64,000 bases of DNA from CBDCHC01 sp965277055 (GTDB lineage Bacteria; Pseudomonadota; Gammaproteobacteria; PS1; Pseudothioglobaceae). Positions 37,612-47,605 of this stretch are shown here, one piece after another. Below the pieces are notes generated by a model, which did not search any database, had not been told where the DNA came from, and worked only from the letters and a program-made list of their open reading frames with translations. The position numbers and the translations under genes were made by a program. The number at the start of each line of letters is the position of its first letter. Position 1 is the stretch's first letter. The stretch is from assembly GCA_965277055.1 (NCBI GenBank), contig OZ255703.1, positions 1,116,001-1,180,000 of the forward strand, given 5' to 3'.

Positions 37612-38541
37612 TTACTTTTTAATTTTTTGATATAACCGCTCCAGCCCTATCGCCACGCCAGAGCATTGTGGTAATGGTGTGTGTTTGATATATTCTAAAA
37701 ACTCAGTATTGATAGGATGCCCACTTTCTTGTGCTTGCTTGGTGAATACGCTGAGGTATTCTTCATAGGTCTGAAGTTCTTCATAGCCGTTGGCGATTTC
37801 ACTCCCTGCGAGATATATTTCAAATCTTTTAGCAGTAGCCCCTGTGACTTTGGCATAGGCGCTTTGCTCACGAGGAAAGTCGGTGACTACTAAGAGTGGG
37901 TAGTGGTGTAAATGTGGTTCTACAAAGTGTACCCAGAGTAATATTTGTAAGTTAGTTAAGTCTAGCTTGGTAGTAAGTCCGTGGCGTTTTGCATGTGCGG
38001 TAAGTTCTATGAGACTTGCATGTACTGAGAGGCCTGCATATTCTCTCATGAGTGTATCATAACTTTTATATATTGGTGTGTGCTGAATACCTAGTGTGTG
38101 TAATAACTCACATACGTGAGTAGTAAGTTCCATCATATCAACACCCGTGAGATAATACTCTAACATGAGAAACTCATTAAAGTTATGCTCACCGATTTCA
38201 TTGTCTCTATACACTGTGCTCAGCTGATAGATACTTTGCTGGTGCGTAGCAAGCAGCTTTTTCATCTCTAGCTCTGGGGAGGTGTGTAGATAATACTCTT
38301 TGGGTGTGAATTTTTGGTTGGTAGTGAGCCTGATACTATCAATATTACTATCAAGTGTCGGGTGCGTGAGTAGGGTAGGGGTAATAACCTCTAGCACCTC
38401 TTGCTGGGCAAAGAATGCCCGAATGTTTGCAAGAAAGGTGCTAAAGGCTCGTAAGTCTGAACGAGATGAATTATTCAGAATCCTGAGGTTTGTCGAGTAA
38501 TACTTTACGTGAAAGTTTGATTTTACCTCTATCAAGACCAA
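37612..38541 (-). CDS. epmA: Elongation factor P lysyl-beta-lysine ligase EpmA
   Basis: EpmA (GenX/PoxA) is a truncated class II lysyl-tRNA synthetase relative that attaches beta-lysine to EF-P. It has the core motifs TSPELEMKKLLA, VYRDNEIGEHNFNEFLMLEY and GVAIGLERLYQ, and no anticodon-binding domain. The open frame starts at 38541, 71 bp inside pnp, while sequence similarity begins near RSDLRAFSTF. No later ATG precedes that point, so the real start may be the overlapping ATG or a rare codon. It is probably co-transcribed with pnp. Confidence 0.88.
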   Translation of the reverse strand: MVLIEVKSNFHVKYYSTNLRILNNSSRSDLRAFSTFLANIRAFFAQQEVLEVITPTLLTHPTLDSNIDSIRLTTNQKFTPKEYYLHTSPELEMKKLLATHQQSIYQLSTVYRDNEIGEHNFNEFLMLEYYLTGVDMMELTTHVCELLHTLGIQHTPIYKSYDTLMREYAGLSVHASLIELTAHAKRHGLTTKLDLTNLQILLWVHFVEPHLHHYPLLVVTDFPREQSAYAKVTGATAKRFEIYLAGSEIANGYEELQTYEEYLSVFTKQAQESGHPINTEFLEYIKHTPLPQCSGVAIGLERLYQKIKK

Positions 38542-40573
38542 TTACTTTCACTTCAAGTTCTTCACCTTCTTTGAGGTAGTCCGTTATCTTTTCTACGCGC
38601 TCATGGGCAATTTCAGAGATGTGAAGTAAGCCATCTTGATTAGGAAGTACAGTGATAAATGCACCAAATTCAACGATTTTAGATACTTTACCTACATATA
38701 CTTTATTTACTTCCACTTCTTCAATGATAGCTTCCACCATTGCGACTGCTTTGTCATAGCTTTCACCGTCATTCGCAAAGATATTTACTACACCATCATC
38801 ATCAATATCTACTGTTGCACCACTGATAGCATTGATATTTTTAATCGTTTCACCGCCTTTACCAATAATCTCACGAATCTTATCAGTCTTCACTTTAATC
38901 GTGCCAGTTTTTGGCGCATTTTTGTTGGCTTCGTTTGGTACGCAAATAACTTTATTCATTTCACCGAGAATATGTAATCTCGCAGTTTTTGCCTGCTTTA
39001 ATGCAATATCCATGATTTGTGCAGTTATACCTTCAATTTTAATATCCATTTGTAAGGCATTTACTCCTTTAGAAGTACCTGCTACTTTAAAGTCCATATC
39101 ACCTAAATGATCTTCATCACCTAAAATATCAGTGAGTACGCTAAATTCCTCACCTTCTTTCACAAGTCCCATCGCAATACCTGCAACTGGTGCTTTCATT
39201 GGCACGCCTGCGTGCATAAGTGAAAGTGATGAGCCACATACGGAAGCCATAGAAGAGGAGCCATTAGACTCAGTGATTTCAGAAACTACACGGATAGTAT
39301 ATGGATACTCTTCTAGTGTTGGTAAGCATGCACTAATACCGCGACGTGCTAAGCGACCATGACCGATTTCACGGCGTTTGACACCAACCATTCTGCCTGT
39401 TTCCCCAACACAATATGGAGGAAAGTTATAATGGAATAAGAAGTGATCATCAATTTTGTTTTCAAGGTTTTCAACTATTTGCGCATCACGTTTAGAGCCA
39501 AGTGTAGTAACCACAAGCCCTTGTGTTTCCCCACGGGTAAATAATGCCGAACCATGAGTGTTGTTGAGCACACCTACTTGAATATCAAGCGGACGCACTG
39601 TGTGGTTGTCACGCCCATCAATACGCGGTTCTTCTTTTAAAATGCGTGAACGCACTACTTTTTTCTCTAGTTTTTTGAAGTACTTGCTTACTAGGTCTTC
39701 GCTGATTTCTGCTTCTTCATCTACGAGCGTAGTCATCGCTTCATCTTTAATCGCAGAGAGTGCTTCATGACGAGGCATTTTGTCAGTAATTTGATATGCA
39801 TCAGATACTCTTTGGGCAAAGTTGGACTCAAGTGCATTCATGAGTGTTTCATTTATTGGAGCAGCTTGCCAGTCCCACATTTCATTACCAACATTAGCAG
39901 TAAATTCTGCAATATTGCTGATAATTGTTTGCATTTCATCATGAGCAAATTTCACCGCACCCAACATAACATCTTCAGGGAGTTCGTTTGCTTCACTTTC
40001 TACCATCAGCACCGCATCTTTAGTACCTGCTACCACCATATCTAAATCAGAAGTTTCGAGTTGAGAGTAGCTTGGGTTTAGGAGATAGTTGCCATCTGCG
40101 TAGCCAACACGCACACCGCCAATAGGTCCATGGAATGGCACACCGCTAATTGATAGTGCCGCACTCGCACCAATCATTGCGATAATATCCGGATCAACAT
40201 TGCCATTACTAGACATTACGGTGAGAAGAACTTGTACTTCGTTGAAAAATCCTTCTGGGAAGAGTGGGCGAATTGGGCGGTCAATCAGACGTGAGGTTAG
40301 TGTTTCTTTTTCGCTCGGACGTCCTTCACGCTTTAAAAACCCTCCTGGGATTTTGCCAGCAGCATAGGTTTTTTCAATATAATCTACCGAAAGTGGAAAG
40401 AAATCCTGACCTTCAGCTGCTTCTTTTTTACCTACAACCGTTGCAAGTACTTGAGTGTCGTCAAAACTTGCAAGCACACTGCCATGAGCTTGACGGGCAA
40501 TTCTGCCTGTTTCTAGGGTGATAGTATTTGACCCAAGCGTAAATTCTTGAGTTGTGATTTTAAAATCAATCAT
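38471..40573 (-). CDS. pnp: Polyribonucleotide nucleotidyltransferase (PNPase)
   Basis: PNPase degrades RNA 3'-to-5' with phosphate. The 700-residue protein has two RNase PH domains (first with GRIARQAHGSVLASFDDTQV; second with GRDNHTVRPLDIQVGVL), then a KH domain (IREIIGKGGETIKNI) and an S1 domain (VYVGKVSKIVEFGAFITVLP). Size and order are standard. A hairpin sits in its leader. Confidence 0.97.
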   Translation of the reverse strand: MIDFKITTQEFTLGSNTITLETGRIARQAHGSVLASFDDTQVLATVVGKKEAAEGQDFFPLSVDYIEKTYAAGKIPGGFLKREGRPSEKETLTSRLIDRPIRPLFPEGFFNEVQVLLTVMSSNGNVDPDIIAMIGASAALSISGVPFHGPIGGVRVGYADGNYLLNPSYSQLETSDLDMVVAGTKDAVLMVESEANELPEDVMLGAVKFAHDEMQTIISNIAEFTANVGNEMWDWQAAPINETLMNALESNFAQRVSDAYQITDKMPRHEALSAIKDEAMTTLVDEEAEISEDLVSKYFKKLEKKVVRSRILKEEPRIDGRDNHTVRPLDIQVGVLNNTHGSALFTRGETQGLVVTTLGSKRDAQIVENLENKIDDHFLFHYNFPPYCVGETGRMVGVKRREIGHGRLARRGISACLPTLEEYPYTIRVVSEITESNGSSSMASVCGSSLSLMHAGVPMKAPVAGIAMGLVKEGEEFSVLTDILGDEDHLGDMDFKVAGTSKGVNALQMDIKIEGITAQIMDIALKQAKTARLHILGEMNKVICVPNEANKNAPKTGTIKVKTDKIREIIGKGGETIKNINAISGATVDIDDDGVVNIFANDGESYDKAVAMVEAIIEEVEVNKVYVGKVSKIVEFGAFITVLPNQDGLLHISEIAHERVEKITDYLKEGEELEVKVIGLDRGKIKLSRKVLLDKPQDSE

Positions 40574-40623
40574 AATAATCCTTATTAAATAAAAAATAAT
40601 AATGGATTAAGCCTTATCTTAAA

Positions 40624-40648
40624 CTAATTCGTAATCCCTGTGAATTAG
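40624..40648 (-). promoter_or_regulatory. Stem-loop in the pnp 5' leader
   Basis: CTAATTC and GAATTAG form a 7-bp stem around an 11-nt loop, about 50 bp upstream of the pnp start. In enterobacteria PNPase represses itself through an RNase III-cut hairpin in its leader; this could be a counterpart, but it is short. Confidence 0.3.
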
Positions 40649-40781
40649 CTTGAGTATAAAACTTATCCCCATTATTACCTCATATTTTATCATAGGTGCC
40701 TTCTTATGTTAGTGTAGTAAAATACGTGTATGTTTGATGAACAAATTCTCACCCCTACAGGTGTAGTTATGAAGTGTGATT

Positions 40782-41744
40782 ATGAAATATAATGATATTG
40801 CCGCATTGATGAATGAGGACATGCAACAAGTGAATGCAGTGCTCACTTCGCGCCTTTCAAGTGAGGTCGTACTTATTAACCAAATTAGCTCTTATATCAT
40901 TCATTCAGGTGGTAAGCGCTTACGCCCATTATTACTAGTGCTTGTTGCTAGAGCACTCGGCTATTCTGGTAATTATATGCACTTAATGGCATGTGTGATT
41001 GAGCTGATTCATACTGCTACCTTATTGCATGATGATGTAGTAGATAACTCTGCGACCAGAAGAGGTAAAAACACCGCTAATGAAAGCTGGGGCAATGAAG
41101 CAGCAGTACTCACTGGAGATTTCTTATATTCTAGAGCTTTTGAAATGATGGTGGAGCCAGATGATATGCGCATCATGCAAGTATTAGCCAAAGCCACAAA
41201 CAACATTGCAGAAGGGGAGGTAATACAACTACTTAATATCGGCAAGTTAGACATTACCGAAGCAGAATATTATGCAACTATTGAGAAAAAAACAGGGGTG
41301 TTATTTGCCGCGGCTACCCACATCGGGGGTATTTTGGGCGAGAGTGTACATACTAAAGAACTTATTTCATTTGGTATGGAGCTCGGTAATTCATTTCAAA
41401 TTATTGATGACATATTAGACTACACCGCAGATAGTAGTGTTATGGGTAAAGAAGTAGGAGATGATTTGCGCGAGGGAAAACTTACTCTACCATTGATTTA
41501 TGCACTAAATCAAGCATCAAAAGAAGATGCATCACTCATCAGCAGAACCATAGAAACAGAGAAGTTTGAACGAACACAGGAAATTATTGCCATCATTAAA
41601 AAGTATGATGGCTTTGACTACGCATTTGCCAAAGCCAGTCAAGCAGCCACTCAGGCTAGGCGCCATTTAGATTTCTTGCCAGATTCTGACTATAAGCAAG
41701 CACTATTGGCACTATGTGATTTATCGCTTGAGCGAAAATCTTAG
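40782..41744 (+). CDS. ispB: Octaprenyl diphosphate synthase-type polyprenyl synthase
   Basis: It makes the long isoprenoid tail of ubiquinone or menaquinone. I chose the ATG at 40782 over the GTG at 40776. The 320-residue protein has the two Asp-rich motifs LLHDDVVDNSATRRGK and FQIIDDILDY, plus GGKRLRPLL near the N-terminus. Small residues before the first Asp motif fit a long-chain product, but chain length cannot be read with certainty. Confidence 0.93.
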   Translation: MKYNDIAALMNEDMQQVNAVLTSRLSSEVVLINQISSYIIHSGGKRLRPLLLVLVARALGYSGNYMHLMACVIELIHTATLLHDDVVDNSATRRGKNTANESWGNEAAVLTGDFLYSRAFEMMVEPDDMRIMQVLAKATNNIAEGEVIQLLNIGKLDITEAEYYATIEKKTGVLFAAATHIGGILGESVHTKELISFGMELGNSFQIIDDILDYTADSSVMGKEVGDDLREGKLTLPLIYALNQASKEDASLISRTIETEKFERTQEIIAIIKKYDGFDYAFAKASQAATQARRHLDFLPDSDYKQALLALCDLSLERKS

Positions 41745-41755
41745 GCTGGGATTGA

Positions 41756-43798
41756 ATGCTTACTGAGGAGGCAAAACAAGCAATTGGCAGTGTAGTAAAT
41801 GAACTACGTACTAACCTTACTCATTTTACCCCCAGAGCTACGCAAAATAAAATGATAGCCGAGGTGGCAAACACCCTAGCTGGAACACATGAGCAGCATT
41901 TACTAGCGATAGAAGCACCAACAGGTACTGGAAAAACCTATGCCTACCTTATCCCTAGCATTATCTTAGCTAAACAACGTGATGCAACTTTGATTATCTC
42001 AAGTTCAAATATCTCACTGCAAGAACAACTAGAACGTAAAGACTTACCAGAACTCATGAAACACACCGCCTTAGATGTGAGTGTCAATTTAGCCAAAGGA
42101 CGTTCTCGGTATGTTTGCATTCGTGATATGATGCATCTCATTGATTCTGGGGGTGAATCTAACTCTTTAGTACAAGAAACCTTGTTTAATACACCCGTTG
42201 ATAGAGCGGAGATTTCTCTAGTAGAAAAACTCGTAATTGAATTAGAAACTGGTAAATGGAACGGTGAGCGTGATAGTTTATCCACTCCACTAAGTCCTGA
42301 AATCTGGCAGAAAATGAGCTGTAATCGCTTTACTTGTTCTGCTGCAACATGTGAATTTTATGAAGACTGCGTATTTTTTAAAGCACGTAAACGTATGCAT
42401 ATCGCAGATGTAGTAATTGTTAATCATGACTTAATACTTGCTGATATTGCTAATGGCAATAGCATATTGCCAGATATCACTGAGAGTTTTATCATTTTTG
42501 ATGAGGCACATCATTTACCTGCCAAATCACTGACGCATTTTGATTATGAGTGCGGGTTAGAACACATCACCAACACACTCAAGCAAGTAGATACTATTGT
42601 TAAAAAAGTCAATGCTATTACCGAAATTGATATAGTCATCAACACCTTAGAACCTAGAGATATGGTGAAAGAAATTACCCATTATATTGCTAATGCGGTA
42701 CTTACTTGGGAAGATGATATGTATATTTATCCAAGAGGAATCATTAGCTCTGAACTCAGAGTGATGGGAGGTAATGTATTAGTGAGTTTACATACTATAT
42801 ATAATTTATTTGATGATCTTGCTACCTCTTGGAAAGATTATGTACAAACCCATACTGATACTGGGGCAGATCGTGCACTGATAGATGAAGCAATTACCCA
42901 TACGGTGATGCATATGTCTCATATGATCCTATGCTTGGAGAATTTTACCCAGAGTGATACTACCCAGATGCAAGCACGTTGGCTTAGACGCTCTAGCGAG
43001 ACAGCAAAAAAACAGTTTTATTTGCATGCTGCGAAAATCAATGTCGCTAACGAATTAGAAGAAATGCTGTTTTCTAAAGTGAAAGCGGCTATTTTGACCT
43101 CTGCCACACTCAGTAGTCTTGCGAGTTTTGATCGTTTAAATGCTCAACTTGGGGTAGATAGTGAAACCTGTAGACATGTGCGCTTACCTTCGCCCTTTGA
43201 TATGAAGCGCGGTAACTTCATCATTGCAAATATGCAACATAGCCCGAAAAGCATAGAGCATACTAGTGAAGTCACTGAACAAATTTTGACTAGAGCCAAA
43301 CAAAATAGTACTAAAGGCACACTAGTATTATTTGCTTCTGGGGCACAAATGCAAGCGGTATATCAAGAAGTAGCGGGACTTCTGCCGACTATCTGGCTCC
43401 AAGGGAGCCACGCTAAAGCAGATATTTTGAGTAAGCATTGCCAAGCTATAGATGCAGGCAAGAGTAGTGTGATTTTTGGGCTAGATAGTTTTGCTGAGGG
43501 CGTTGATTTACCTAGAGATTATCTCACACTAGTGATTATTGCTAAACTGCGTTTTAGCGTACCTAACTCACCACTGGAAAAAACAACTAGTGAATATCTC
43601 ACCAGTATCGGGCAAAACCCATTTATGACTGCCAGCCTACCAGATGCCTCACTAAAACTTATCCAAGCAGCTGGGAGGCTGATACGTACCGCTGATGATA
43701 GCGGAGATATTGTGGTACTTGATAATCGGTTAAAGACTGCTCGTTGGGGGAGTTTATTAATTGAGTCATTACCAGAATATACTATCATTTTTGAATAA
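41756..43798 (+). CDS. dinG: ATP-dependent DNA helicase DinG
   Basis: DinG is an XPD-like 5'-to-3' helicase that resolves R-loops and stalled forks. The 680-residue protein has Walker A (EAPTGTGKTYAY), four iron-sulfur-cluster cysteines (C in YVCIRDM, then CSAATCEFYEDC), DEAH box (IIFDEAHHLP), and C-terminal motifs FGLDSFAEGVDLP and QAAGRLIRT. It starts 11 bp after ispB. Confidence 0.93.
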   Translation: MLTEEAKQAIGSVVNELRTNLTHFTPRATQNKMIAEVANTLAGTHEQHLLAIEAPTGTGKTYAYLIPSIILAKQRDATLIISSSNISLQEQLERKDLPELMKHTALDVSVNLAKGRSRYVCIRDMMHLIDSGGESNSLVQETLFNTPVDRAEISLVEKLVIELETGKWNGERDSLSTPLSPEIWQKMSCNRFTCSAATCEFYEDCVFFKARKRMHIADVVIVNHDLILADIANGNSILPDITESFIIFDEAHHLPAKSLTHFDYECGLEHITNTLKQVDTIVKKVNAITEIDIVINTLEPRDMVKEITHYIANAVLTWEDDMYIYPRGIISSELRVMGGNVLVSLHTIYNLFDDLATSWKDYVQTHTDTGADRALIDEAITHTVMHMSHMILCLENFTQSDTTQMQARWLRRSSETAKKQFYLHAAKINVANELEEMLFSKVKAAILTSATLSSLASFDRLNAQLGVDSETCRHVRLPSPFDMKRGNFIIANMQHSPKSIEHTSEVTEQILTRAKQNSTKGTLVLFASGAQMQAVYQEVAGLLPTIWLQGSHAKADILSKHCQAIDAGKSSVIFGLDSFAEGVDLPRDYLTLVIIAKLRFSVPNSPLEKTTSEYLTSIGQNPFMTASLPDASLKLIQAAGRLIRTADDSGDIVVLDNRLKTARWGSLLIESLPEYTIIFE

Positions 43799-43800
43799 GG

Positions 43801-44382
43801 TTACCATAGTGAACTAATCATCGCTACCATATCTGCACCTGCGCTGATTGGGTTTTGGTAATTATCAAAAGTTATACCGCCAATACATACAATAGGTACA
43901 GTGATTTGACTGCGAATAGTTTCTAAGGTTTTAAGACTACATTTAACTGCATGAGGCTTAGTAGGAGAAGCATACATAGCACCTAGAGCGATATAATCTG
44001 CTCCTTGGTGCTCAGCGTCTGTAGCATATGCGAGTGAGTTATAGCAACTGACTCCTATAATGCTCTTATTGCCTAATGCTTGCCGAGCTTCTATAATTGA
44101 GCTGTCCGTTTGTCCGAGATGCACCCCATCTGCTCCAATGTGTTTGCATAATGCAATATGATCATTAATAATAAATAAGGTATTCGTTTCCCTACAAAGA
44201 TCTTGAAGTCTCGTTGCTTCGGCAATCTGTAAATTGAATGCAAGCTGTTTTCTACGGTATTGTAAAATTGAGATAGAATGAGTATTGATGCGCTCGTAAA
44301 TAAGGTCATATCGAGGCGACTCATCTTTAATGATGCCATAAATTGGGCTATGAGCTAAGGCGTGCTTTAGTGCTAAATGCAT
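43801..44382 (-). CDS. thiE: Thiamine phosphate synthase
   Basis: ThiE joins the pyrimidine and thiazole halves of thiamine. The 193-residue barrel has LQYRRKQ, INDHIALCKHIGADGVHLGQ, and phosphate-binding IGVSCYNSL and CIGGITFDN. It converges with dinG with 2 bp between stops and is divergent from lptC. I see no TPP riboswitch before it. Confidence 0.92.
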   Translation of the reverse strand: MHLALKHALAHSPIYGIIKDESPRYDLIYERINTHSISILQYRRKQLAFNLQIAEATRLQDLCRETNTLFIINDHIALCKHIGADGVHLGQTDSSIIEARQALGNKSIIGVSCYNSLAYATDAEHQGADYIALGAMYASPTKPHAVKCSLKTLETIRSQITVPIVCIGGITFDNYQNPISAGADMVAMISSLW

Positions 44383-44393
44383 GTAGATAACAA

Positions 44394-45254
44394 ATGATTA
44401 TAAAACTAAGATATATTTTCTTACTGACTATTATAGTAGGAATCATCTTACTATTTACCACAAGTAGTACCAAGGAATCTAGTACTGCACGTGAGAGTGT
44501 AGATTACACGCAGCAAGCTACAGCAGTAGTGGTGTATGAATTTAATGATGATACCTTAGTCGCTAAAAGCACGGCGGATACTTTTAGTGTGTACGAAGAT
44601 GATACGAGTGTACTGAGTGGGGCACACCTAAATACTCCAGAATATGAAGTGCGTGCAGATGCGATTCGCCAATCAGATGACCAAGTACTAGAACTTTCTG
44701 GAGAGATAGATATTACCTATACAGAGCAGGAACCGCATGCACTTAACACTACACAGCTTTTTTTTGATCCCAGTAGTGCAGTTATTAGCTCCTCCCAGCC
44801 TACACAGTACACTCATAATGACAATGTGTTACACACTCAAGGTATTCATATTCATCAGAACAATATTCAGCTCATTGGTACTACTGTTATCACCACGCCT
44901 GAATATGTACTACATACGCATAATGCAATGATTGATAATGAACAAGGGATATATACTAGTAATAAGCCTAGCACTCTATCTCACCCAGAGAGAAATTCTC
45001 TCACTACTGCTCAAAAAGGCTTTCGTCTAGTGGGCGAGGTGCTAAACCTTATTGGTGAGACTATAATCTCATTTCCAAATGCACAGCTTTCTAGTACGGG
45101 GGTGCATATTAATACTGTAAGCGGTGAGTTTAGCACCAGTGAAGAAAGTAAATATACTACTGCAAATTTAAAAGTAAATGCAAAATCAATGCATTATAAT
45201 GAACCTAAGGAAACAATTTATTTATATGAAAATGTTCAAGCTATTTATTTTTAG
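44394..45254 (+). CDS. lptC: LPS export protein LptC, extended form
   Basis: LptC hands lipopolysaccharide from the LptBFG pump to LptA. The product has one N-terminal membrane helix (YIFLLTIIVGIILLF) and a beta-jellyroll OstA-type domain; the C-terminus (VNAKSMHYNEPKETIYLYEN) matches the family's usual end. At 286 residues it is about 95 longer than typical LptC, and the extra middle (ERNSLTTAQKGFRLVGEVLN) may be a second jellyroll-like segment. It overlaps lptA by 23 bp, the standard order. Confidence 0.82.
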   Translation: MIIKLRYIFLLTIIVGIILLFTTSSTKESSTARESVDYTQQATAVVVYEFNDDTLVAKSTADTFSVYEDDTSVLSGAHLNTPEYEVRADAIRQSDDQVLELSGEIDITYTEQEPHALNTTQLFFDPSSAVISSSQPTQYTHNDNVLHTQGIHIHQNNIQLIGTTVITTPEYVLHTHNAMIDNEQGIYTSNKPSTLSHPERNSLTTAQKGFRLVGEVLNLIGETIISFPNAQLSSTGVHINTVSGEFSTSEESKYTTANLKVNAKSMHYNEPKETIYLYENVQAIYF

Positions 45255-45675
45255 TCTTAGTGGGCTTTGGTTCTCCAGCCTTATAGCAACTACCACTATT
45301 TCTGCGGAATCTGCAGTGATTAACAAGCAAGATAATATCGCTACCTATTCGGGTAATGTAGAATTTTCCAGTGAGGAAATCTATATATCAGCAGAAGAGC
45401 TCGTCGTTAAGCAAATTAACAAATCAGGCTATCATATTACTGCAACAAGCGACAAATTAGTTCAATTTTCTCGTAAAAATGCAAGCACTTCAGCACGGGC
45501 ACAAAATATTACATACATCACTCATACAGGTGATGTGACACTTCTTGGACAAGCAGTGATTAATTTAGATGGTGATGTCTTGACTGGTGAGCATATTGAT
45601 TACAACACTAAGACAAATAACGCCAAAATCAAAGGCACGAAGAATACCAAAGTACGGTTTGAATTAGATTTATAG
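45232..45675 (+). CDS. lptA: LPS transport periplasmic protein LptA
   Basis: I use the ATG at 45232, which gives a clean signal peptide (FKLFIFSLSGLWFSSLIA); an upstream ATG at 45178 would lie inside lptC. The 147-residue product has the OstA domain motifs ATYSGNVEFSSEEIYISAEE and VTLLGQAVINLDGDVLTGEH. It bridges LptC and LptD across the periplasm. LptB is not in the window. Confidence 0.9.
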   Translation: MFKLFIFSLSGLWFSSLIATTTISAESAVINKQDNIATYSGNVEFSSEEIYISAEELVVKQINKSGYHITATSDKLVQFSRKNASTSARAQNITYITHTGDVTLLGQAVINLDGDVLTGEHIDYNTKTNNAKIKGTKNTKVRFELDL

Positions 45676-45690
45676 GTGCGTTTGTTTCAC

Positions 45691-46896
45691 CTACATTTCA
45701 AGGGTAATATTATCTGCTTTAGCTACTGTCCCTATGTCTTTATCACCTCTGCCTGAGAGGTTGATCACAATATTTTGTCCCTTGCCCACTTCTTGTGCGA
45801 GTATCATGCCGTAGGCAATCGCATGAGAAGACTCTAAAGCAGGCAAAATTCCTTCAATTCGGCAGAGTTTATGAAAGGCGTCTAGTGCTTGATTATCATC
45901 TACTGCACGGTACTGTACTCTGCCAATTTTTTTCAAATACGCATGTTCTGGACCCACTCCCGGATAATCCAACCCCGCAGAGATTGAGTGCCCCTCAATA
46001 ATTTGCCCATTTTCATCATTCATAATATAGGTTCTATTACCATGTAATACACCAATTTTCCCAGCACATAGTGGAGCCGCATGAGATGCTGGGTGGTCAA
46101 GCCCATGACCTGCTGCTTCTACTCCAAATATTTTGACACTCTCATCATCAATAAATGGATAAAAAATACCCATAGCATTAGAGCCGCCACCAACACAAGC
46201 AACTACATAGTCTGGTAAGCCGCCTACTTGGTGGGCAAATTGGCGTTTGGTTTCATCACCAATCACACACTGGAAATCACGCACCATTTGCGGATAAGGA
46301 TGTGGTCCTGCTACTGTGCCAATAATATAAAAGGTATTATCTACATTACTTACCCAATCTCTAAGTGCTTCGTTGAGTGCATCTTTGAGAGTTTTTGAAC
46401 CAGAATGCACAGGAATCACTGTAGCACCCATGAGTTTCATACGATATACATTCAGTGATTGACGCTCTACATCAACTGCACCCATATAGACTATACACTC
46501 CAAGCCGAGGCGGGCACAAATGGTAGCAGTGGCAACGCCGTGCTGTCCTGCACCTGTTTCGGCGATAATACGGGTTTTGCCCATCCGCTTAGCAAGAAGT
46601 GCTTGCCCAATGGTATTGTTAATTTTATGTGCACCAGTATGGCTCAAATCTTCACGTTTAAAGTAGATATTCGCCCCACCAATGGTATTAGTAAGGTGCT
46701 CAGCAAAGTAAAGCGGAGTTTCTCGCCCAACATAATGCTTGAGGTAGTTATTAAACTCAGCTAAAAATACGGGATCATTTTTGTAGGTATTGTATGCTTC
46801 TTCTAATTCTTCAATCGGGGCAAATAAAGTTTCTGCCATGAATTTACCACCAAATTCATCAAAGTGCCCATATTCGTCAGGTTGGTTATAGTTCAT
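45691..46896 (-). CDS. trpB: Tryptophan synthase beta chain
   Basis: TrpB joins indole and serine using pyridoxal phosphate. The 401-residue protein has the PLP lysine motif HTGAHKINNTIGQALL, phosphate loop CVGGGSNAMG, and the C-terminal NLSGRGDKD. trpA is not adjacent downstream, and trpF lies 23 kb away. Confidence 0.96.
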   Translation of the reverse strand: MNYNQPDEYGHFDEFGGKFMAETLFAPIEELEEAYNTYKNDPVFLAEFNNYLKHYVGRETPLYFAEHLTNTIGGANIYFKREDLSHTGAHKINNTIGQALLAKRMGKTRIIAETGAGQHGVATATICARLGLECIVYMGAVDVERQSLNVYRMKLMGATVIPVHSGSKTLKDALNEALRDWVSNVDNTFYIIGTVAGPHPYPQMVRDFQCVIGDETKRQFAHQVGGLPDYVVACVGGGSNAMGIFYPFIDDESVKIFGVEAAGHGLDHPASHAAPLCAGKIGVLHGNRTYIMNDENGQIIEGHSISAGLDYPGVGPEHAYLKKIGRVQYRAVDDNQALDAFHKLCRIEGILPALESSHAIAYGMILAQEVGKGQNIVINLSGRGDKDIGTVAKADNITLEM

Positions 46897-47177
46897 ATAT
46901 ATGCTATGTGTTAATGTATGTTACTTACTAAATAATTTTACCAAATTGCGTATCTAAGGGCGCACCTTTACTCACACTCGACACAATGAAATGCTTCCTA
47001 TTTTAGAGGCTATTTCTTGTGGAGTGGCACTCCATTCTCGGTTAATAAATGAGGGTTTATAGCGAACATGTTGCGAACATGTTGATTGTACCATACTCTA
47101 GTTTTGCCCACTATAAACAGACTAAAAATTACTACAAAAGATAATTTATAGCTGTAACTATAGAACTATAAGAGAAG
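46897..47177. other. Intergenic region with a tandem 11-bp repeat and a possible 40-residue reading frame
   Basis: GCGAACATGTT is repeated in tandem at about 47062-47083. On the minus strand, an ATG at 47094 opens a 40-residue frame ending at 46972 with INREWSATPQEIASKIGSI, which looks like the tail of a longer, lost gene. The trpB promoter must also lie here; none stands out. Confidence 0.3.
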
Positions 47178-47582
47178 CTACTCTTGAAAAAAGTTATTAT
47201 ATTCTATGAGTGTAAACCATATGAGTTTTACAATTTGTGAGCGGTGAAATAAAGGAAGTTTTTGCTTAATGATTCTCTCTACCAAATAGGCATGTCCTAG
47301 GTATCCATTGTATTCTGAGTAATGTACCTCAAGGTGTCCAAATAAATGATGCTGTTGCCAGACATCAATATCCCTAAAGGAAATTAATTGTTCACCTTCA
47401 TAGTGTGCATGTGCAAAAATATTAATATCTTTGCCATCAGTAGTACTATTGCCATGTTCGCTAATATACAATCTGTTATCAGGTGTCCAGACAGTATAGT
47501 CTGGCATACGAATGCTAAATTGTGGCAGGTCGTTATCTTGAAAAAATAGTTCTTCTTTAATAAAGTTTATGCTATCACTCAT
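47178..47582 (-). CDS. Hypothetical protein beside the Cox-like regulator
   Basis: The 134-residue acidic, aromatic-rich protein (DYTVWTPDNRLYISEHGNST, then FAHAHYEGEQLISFRDIDVW) has no signal peptide or membrane helix. It lies 23 bp after the Cox-like gene on the same strand, so it is probably co-transcribed with it and part of a small mobile-element remnant. I do not recognise a family. Confidence 0.5.
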   Translation of the reverse strand: MSDSINFIKEELFFQDNDLPQFSIRMPDYTVWTPDNRLYISEHGNSTTDGKDINIFAHAHYEGEQLISFRDIDVWQQHHLFGHLEVHYSEYNGYLGHAYLVERIIKQKLPLFHRSQIVKLIWFTLIEYNNFFQE

Positions 47583-47605
47583 AGTTTCTTGAGTGTGAAC
47601 AATAC

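Noticed and set aside
45673..45694. Bidirectional terminator between lptA and trpB (TAGGTG/CACCTA stem)
   Set aside because: The stem is only 6 bp with a 9-nt loop and no clear T run on either side.
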